This document shows, in pieces, positions 8,087 to 11,982 of a DNA stretch of 11,982 nt (within the stretch, counting starts at the first letter, position 1; the number at the start of each line of letters is the position of its first letter). Position numbers and translations under genes: made by a program. The stretch covers positions 1,326-13,307 of the forward strand of contig NW_014011964.1 in NCBI RefSeq assembly GCF_000611645.1, in the 5' to 3' direction. The notes under the pieces are model-generated. The model was not told where the DNA came from and did not search any database. It saw only the letters and a program-made list of their open reading frames with translations. This DNA is from Monoraphidium neglectum. Lineage: Eukaryota; Chlorophyta; Chlorophyceae; Sphaeropleales; Selenastraceae.

Positions 8087-10589
8087 TGCAAGTTGGCAGA
8101 TTGCAGTGTTGGTGTTGGGCCGTGTTCCAGTTTGGCTACCGTCTGGCTGCTGGCAGTCTACGAGGCAGCTCATGCACATACAAGCACGCTGCCGTCCATA
8201 GCAACCATGGCATCGCGGGCCCGATGCTGCTTGATATCATTTGCTGCGCCATTTCTGTCCTTTCTGCTGGGTACATTCCATGTGTAAAAGCGACCAATCA
8301 TGAGCAGACTGGCCTTGCTTCTGGTAAACCAGCAATGGCCTGAAGCCTGCCGGCAGGAGACGGCTACTTGTTGAGCGCTGAAATGCTCTTGTAAAGTCAG
8401 CTCATCCCAGGCGGACGCCCTTGATTGGGCTGTGCAGGCTGTCTTGCACCCTAAGCCAGACTTCTTGCCTCACTAGCACCCGTATGCAGCAGAATCTCTC
8501 AAATTTCCACATAAACGCACGCGAAGTACGGTGGACTTTCAGTGAAAGTGATGAATGATGGGAGAAACACTGACATACTGGTTCTACCATTCAAATGCAA
8601 GCCCAGCAAGTTCTTTGCATTTCCAAGCACCGGCATTTTGAGAATAATTGTGGTAGGTGGTCAAAAGCACAGTTTTTTACAGCGAACGATGTGGTGTTGC
8701 ACATGGGGATTTGCACAAGCAAGCAGCTAGCATGTGTTTTGAGTGCTGCCACAAGAGAGCAAACAGTCTAAACAAAACGTCGTGTTTGCTCTCAAGGCCA
8801 CTGCACTGGGCTCGCGTGTCAGCACTGCGGGTGATTGTGTGACGCGATCAAGGTTGATTGGCCGCACATGATCAGACTGATGCATGCAGCTGAAAGTTGC
8901 ATCGCATGGCGTGCTTATACTGCAATTCGGATTGTTGATGGCGCTTGATCGTCTTGTGCGCTTTTTTCCAGGCTTGTTTTGTCAACTGTTTGGCCGGTAT
9001 GTGTGTGAGCAGCTGCCACATTCCACAAAATGTGTGCAATTTGTGTAGGGCTCACGCACCCTCAGCTGCCTTAGCAGCCCCGTGCAACCAGCAAGGGATC
9101 GACCTGCATCGTCCACCGCTGAAGAGTTGGGTAACAGAGCGATCGGGGCTGTGCGGACCGATTGGAGTCCTGTAAGGTGTGTGGCTTGTCGCCCACGCTG
9201 TGTTCCAAGCGGATTACGGCGGCAGGCTTTCTGCTGACTTTGGCAGGCTGCAGGGTGGTACTGTGGCTTGAAGTGCGATAGCCTTGAAAATGCACAGGCG
9301 TCAGCATTGATACCAGCTGCCTAGGCAGTGCACTGACCACGCCACGCTCAGGAGCGAAAACTGCCACGCTGGGAGGTCATGGTGCCCGCTGATGATGGGA
9401 CAACCGAACAGGAGCTGCTCGCCAGCTTAGGCTGGTGGGATGGCAGCCCCAAAGCGCAGGTCGGCTGTGAACCTCATCACAGCCTCTATTTACAACAGCG
9501 GGCCCACAAACAGCCAACACATGGTGACATTTACAAAGTGGGAGGCTCGGGCATTAAGAACCCGCGCCCCGCCCACGTCGTTGTGTTGGCTTGCTTGGCA
9601 GCTGGCACATCAGGCGAGGGAGGAGGCACAGAGTCCGTCGTTGATTCAACAATGCAAGCCGCACCCGTGTCTGCGCACAGCAGCGCTCCGTTTGGGCCAC
9701 GTTGCACCAGGTTGCGCAGGGGACAAAGACGCAGGGGACGGCAGCTGGCATTGGAGCCTGCTACCATGGCACCCATGACAAAAAAGCCGCGACAAAGTGT
9801 TGGAAGAAACGGCCCCGCTGTTAAGCATGGGCAGCATCTGGGGTTAGTGTACAACTCGCAGAGCACGAGGTTGGCGGGCGGCTACAGAGGATGGCTGGGT
9901 GCATGGTGCGCAAAAGTGGAGTGAGATAAAATGTTCGCTGCTGCCCTTCAAATGCCTTGGAGTTCCTTGCTAAGCGCGTGCGCATGCCAGTGTTGCACAA
10001 GGCACACAGCCTGTGAGTAGACAGGTGCAGGGTGTAGGCAGGCCGTTGCAGGCTGAGCAGGCCCCTGCACGTCCGCCCACTGCAGTGTGCCAGCAGGGCA
10101 CTGCAAGCAAGTCTCGTATAGAAAGAAGCCGACAGTCTGCCAGCTGCAACGGCACGCTCAGAACCACTGACACTGCGCGCCATCAGGCAGCACCCAGCGG
10201 CAACGCTGCGCACAGCAACCAAGGCGCTCAAGAAGAGGCAGAGGCACAGGCAGAGGGTTGGATCGGCAGAAAAGGCCCTACAACGCAGAGGCCTTGCTCC
10301 ACAGGGTGGTGTTGTGCCACAGCACACAGGTGGCACGGCCAGCGTGTGGTGTTGTGTGAGCCATCAATACATCCTTTCTGGTTGGGAGCTCTTCCAGCCT
10401 CACTCTCAAAGCATAACAGCAGTGAAAAGCTACGCGGACAATGAACAGCGCCCAAGGCCCTTCGTCCAACCAACGCAGGGCGAGTCGCCACACACTACCA
10501 AGCTGGAGAAGCTTGCTAATCTATCGCGGCCGCCGTGATGCGCGGGCTAGCCGTTGACCGGCCATCACCCCCAAAAGGCCGCAGGTCGT
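8087..10589. other. 2.5-kb interval without a supportable gene
   Basis: The DCC gene (plus) and the RING-finger gene (minus) converge on this stretch, which should contain both 3' untranslated regions. TGTAA on plus at 8283-8287 and 8390-8394 are plausible DCC polyadenylation signals. On minus, TGTAA is first seen about 1.06 kb beyond the RING stop (around 9530), then near 9490. The longest open frames, 9379-9924 plus (181 residues) and 9821-10336 minus (171 residues), have no recognisable domain and lack the GC-rich third positions of the real exons here. A small inverted repeat GTGCCAC (10314-10320) / GTGGCAC (10330-10336) is present. No tRNA, transposon ends or long tandem repeats are visible. 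Confidence 0.5.
8283..8287 (+). terminator. Candidate TGTAA polyadenylation signal of the DCC gene
   Basis: TGTAA lies 197 bases after the TGA at 8084-8086, with a second copy at 8390-8394. This is the common chlorophyte polyadenylation motif. The choice between the two cannot be made from sequence. Confidence 0.4.
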
Positions 10590-11982
10590 TCAGTCAAAGT
10601 CCAAAGACCCAACGGTGCCGCTGTCGACCGCCGCACGCCTTGCGTTGCGCTTGGCACGCCGGCCCGACCCGGGCGCCGAGCCCGCGCAAGCCCCCGGCGA
10701 CGTCCCAAGCGCCGCGCCAGCCGCCTCCATCCACCGCCCACAGTTGCTGCCAAAGCTGCAGGGGGAACGCCCCAGCGGCGAAGTGCCCATTGCCACGGCG
10801 GGCGCGACGTCCCGCTCCCACGCGTGGAGCGCCTGCGTGCTCTTGGGCATCTTCGGGCGCGCCGTGCAGCCGGGTGATGGAAGGCCAGGGGGCGGCACGC
10901 CGCCGCCAGCGCGCCCCTTGCCCTTGCCGCCGCTCTCCTGGGGCGACTCGCCGCTAGCTGCCGTTGGCGCTGCTGGGCGAGAGGTGTGCTTGGCCTTGCC
11001 CTTGCCCTTGCCGCCTGCGGGTGCGCACTGCTGCTCCGCTGCGCCGGTGCTGGTGCTGGTGCTCGCGCCAGCACTGCCGCCGGCGCCGCTCCCGCTCGCA
11101 CCGCCGGAATTCACGGGGCGGGCATACATGCGGCCGTTGCGCATGAAACCGCCCCCACCCCAGCGGCGGTTGCCCAGCACGATACGCGCGCGGCCTGTCG
11201 AGGGATGGGTGCACGGTCGGCATGGCGCGTCAGGCCCGCACAGTCTGTGCGTTGCAGCCAACGCTGCCGCGCCGGCTGCGCCTGAAGCACGCGGTTGCTG
11301 TCATGTCGATATAGCCATGAAGTGCCCACAACAGCCTGACCCTGACCCGTCAGCCAATGGGAGCTCCCTCACAACCCCCCTGGGGCACCCTTGCCCACCC
11401 GCGGCCGAGGAGAAGTAGTAGTCCTCAATCGCCTCGTCCTCCTCCAGCTCAGCGTCCAGCATGTCCTCGTACATGTCACACCAGTCGCGCGGGGATGGAG
11501 GGCCTGGACGGTGACGCCAAGGGGGGATCAGAGGGATAGAAATGAGCTGAGATTGGCGCGGTGGCCGAGAAGCGAACGCTCGGGAGCCATCGCGGCAGCA
11601 TGTGAAGACATGTATGGGCACACTCAAAAACACACAAGCACACCAGGTAACTTCCAGTAGAGGTCCCTCACCCTCGCCGTCGCCATTGTAGCGGTCGGCG
11701 TCGTCCGCCGCCGCAGCCGCAGCCGCCGCCGCGCGCCTCTCCGCGTCGGCGGCCGCCAGGCGCCGCGCGCCGGCTGCGGCGGCCTTGGCCTTCTCCCGGG
11801 CCTCGTGCTCGTCCACAAACCAGCGGGCGCGCTTGAGGAGCGTGACGCCCTCCTCCAGGGGGTAGTCCGACGGGGTGCCGTCCAGGTGACGGTGGGTGTA
11901 GAGGTGCGAAAACGGGGCCTTGCACTGGGGGCACCACTCTTTGACCATCGCCCACTGTAGGATGCAGTGCACTGCGCGGACG
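10590..11982 (-). CDS. RING-finger protein, probable E3 ubiquitin ligase, 3' part only
   Basis: Exons on the minus strand: about 11971-11672, 11503-11399, 11194-10590 (TGA at 10592-10590). They give about 338 residues, and the N-terminus lies beyond the right edge. The visible start is the second half of a C3HC4 RING: HCILQWAMVKEWCPQCKAPF supplies the CIxxW cysteine and the final CPxC pair. A CAG at 11974-11972 is probably the 3' splice site, because reading further upstream puts Ala where the RING pattern needs Cys. The RING is followed by LYTHRHLDGTPSDYPLEEGV and LLKRARWFV, then an Ala/Glu/Arg helical run. An acidic block comes next (DWCDMYEDMLDAELEEDEAI, then EDYYFSS), then RIVLGNRRWGGGGF and RMYARPV, and a Gly/Ser/Pro-rich tail ending LDFD. 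The RING-LDGT-LGNRRW order resembles plant RING proteins of unassigned role. Ubiquitin ligase activity is inferred from the RING alone. An unseen intron in the low-complexity last exon is possible. Confidence 0.85.

Noticed and set aside
9379..9924. 181-residue open frame starting at an ATG, plus strand
   Set aside because: It has no recognisable domain, and codon third positions are not GC-enriched as in the accepted exons. A frame of this length can occur by chance in GC-rich DNA. It is kept only as a point to check under the 2.5-kb gap.
9821..10336. 171-residue Cys/Ser/Leu-rich open frame, minus strand
   Set aside because: Overlapping frames on the opposite strand are similarly open and there is no family resemblance. 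It may be part of the RING 3' untranslated region.
10615..11418. 267-residue open frame on the plus strand
   Set aside because: It is antisense to the low-complexity last exon of the RING gene. The Pro/Ala/Leu composition is what the complement of Gly/Ser/Ala-rich coding sequence gives.

Overview
The window looks like nuclear DNA of a chlorophyte green alga, probably from the Chlorophyceae or Trebouxiophyceae. It is GC-rich. Its genes are split into short exons by introns of about 150 to 800 bases with GT/GC...AG borders. The introns carry long TG/CA and TGCG microsatellites. TGTAA motifs, the usual green-algal polyadenylation signal, follow two of the genes. Three of the four recognisable proteins begin with plant-type organellar targeting sequences, and one makes the plastoquinone/ubiquinone side chain. 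I see no prokaryotic operon, mobile element, CRISPR array, tRNA or rRNA.

Layout from left to right: (1) 1-134, minus strand, a weak partial exon of an unrecognised gene. (2) 872-4326, minus strand, a complete seven-exon solanesyl (long-chain polyprenyl) diphosphate synthase of 396 residues; all exon phases join cleanly and both DDxxD motifs are intact. Its third intron holds a 252-base alternating pyrimidine-purine tract and its sixth intron a 28-base perfect palindrome. (3) 4807-6340, minus strand, a five-exon gene for a 246-residue plastid-type membrane protein with one transmembrane segment and a split DnaJ-like CxxC...CxxC zinc finger. (4) 6341-6532, a 192-base divergent promoter. (5) 6533-8086, plus strand, a five-exon DCC-family (DUF393) thiol-disulphide oxidoreductase-like protein of 214 residues, one of whose introns is GC-AG. 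(6) 8087-10589, about 2.5 kb with no gene I can support. (7) 10590 to the right edge, minus strand, the 3' part of a RING-finger protein gene whose RING N-terminal half lies outside the window.

The genes do not form a pathway. The synthase (isoprenoid quinone supply), the zinc-finger membrane protein and the DCC protein could all serve the plastid, and the last two share a promoter region, so co-expression is possible but not shown. The RING protein is probably a ubiquitin ligase of a green-lineage family. I found no clear previously undescribed system. The best leads are the zinc-finger membrane protein, the possible dual-targeting start arrangement of the DCC gene, and the Z-DNA-prone intron of the synthase gene. 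All exon models come from reading splice sites and frames by eye, guided by remembered family patterns.
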